This document shows, piece by piece, positions 63,781 through 64,000 of a DNA stretch of 64,000 bases. The stretch lies in the NCBI GenBank assembly GCA_963377175.1, contig CAUJNA010000491.1, positions 677,072 through 741,071 on the forward strand, written 5' to 3'. Origin of the DNA: Effrenium voratum (taxonomy: Eukaryota; Sar; Dinophyceae; Suessiales; Symbiodiniaceae). Each line of letters starts with the position of its first letter. The stretch's first letter is position 1. A program made the position numbers and the translations under genes. The notes under the pieces are model-generated. The model did no database searches. It worked only from the letters and a program-made list of their open reading frames with translations, and was not told the DNA's origin.

Positions 63781-64000
63781 CTGCTGGGGAGACCAACCTT
63801 ACAACCCTTGACATGGTGTGTCCCTCAGAACCTGGGTGAACTATAATGTTTCACCAACCTTTGTGTTCTGCCTTGCCACCATCAGTGTCTCCCGGCCGCG
63901 CATAGCGGTGCCGAAAGCACCATCGAAAAGAGCCCTAGTCAGATTCTGGAATCACAAGCAGGGGAAACTTCAAAGTCCGCTGAGTGGAACTGGTGCCCCT

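Noticed and set aside
1..64000. Search by eye for the dinoflagellate spliced-leader sequence, rRNA and tRNA genes
   Set aside because: None recognised on either strand; a computed search would be needed to exclude diverged copies.

Overview
The window looks like nuclear DNA of a dinoflagellate (inference). It has very long introns packed with short repeats, predicted splice donors of both GT and GC type, GC-rich exon islands in AT-richer surroundings, and large Ty1/copia-type retroelements. I saw no bacterial operon, rRNA gene, tRNA gene or CRISPR array, and did not find the dinoflagellate spliced leader.

Region 1 (about 1-14,840) is retroelement A on the minus strand, cut by the left window edge. 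Reading 5' to 3' it has an LTR end, a primer site, a long gag (coiled coil, treble-clef-like zinc cluster, capsid, two CCCH fingers), then protease, integrase, a methyltransferase-like domain, an intact-looking dUTPase, reverse transcriptase with RNase H, and an unrecognised ORF that runs off the edge. Successive frames are each offset by -1. The sense strand carries several dozen tiny hairpins with a GNTA loop.

Region 2 (about 14.8-49.2 kb, resuming at 61.9-64 kb) has no large ORF. Short GC-rich islands on the minus strand read as exons of one host gene built from a repeated motif: Gly-x-Tyr, then Arg-Pro-x-Tyr about ten residues on, then a Trp-containing segment. Their introns hold foldback elements, about 100-bp inverted-repeat elements close to exon edges, CATT/CAGC/CATC microsatellites and a 1.5-kb minisatellite with a 52-bp unit.

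Region 3 (49,185-61,865) is retroelement B, also minus strand. It is bounded by 162-bp LTRs that differ at one base and by a 5-bp target duplication (GTTTC), so it appears to be a recent insertion in an intron of the host gene. It carries gag, protease, integrase, reverse transcriptase and RNase H, followed by a methyltransferase-like domain, an SGNH/GDSL hydrolase-like domain, a Tpt1/KptA-like RNA 2'-phosphotransferase domain and a zinc ribbon. This copy is broken by a small inversion, a deletion and several frameshifts.

The strongest novelty is the cargo. Both elements carry a methyltransferase-like domain and copies of an undescribed module of about 90 residues. A adds dUTPase; B adds esterase-like and RNA-repair-like domains. 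Both share a primer site that resembles a tRNA anticodon arm, which points to half-tRNA priming and gives the RNA-repair domain a possible role. All domain calls are by eye.
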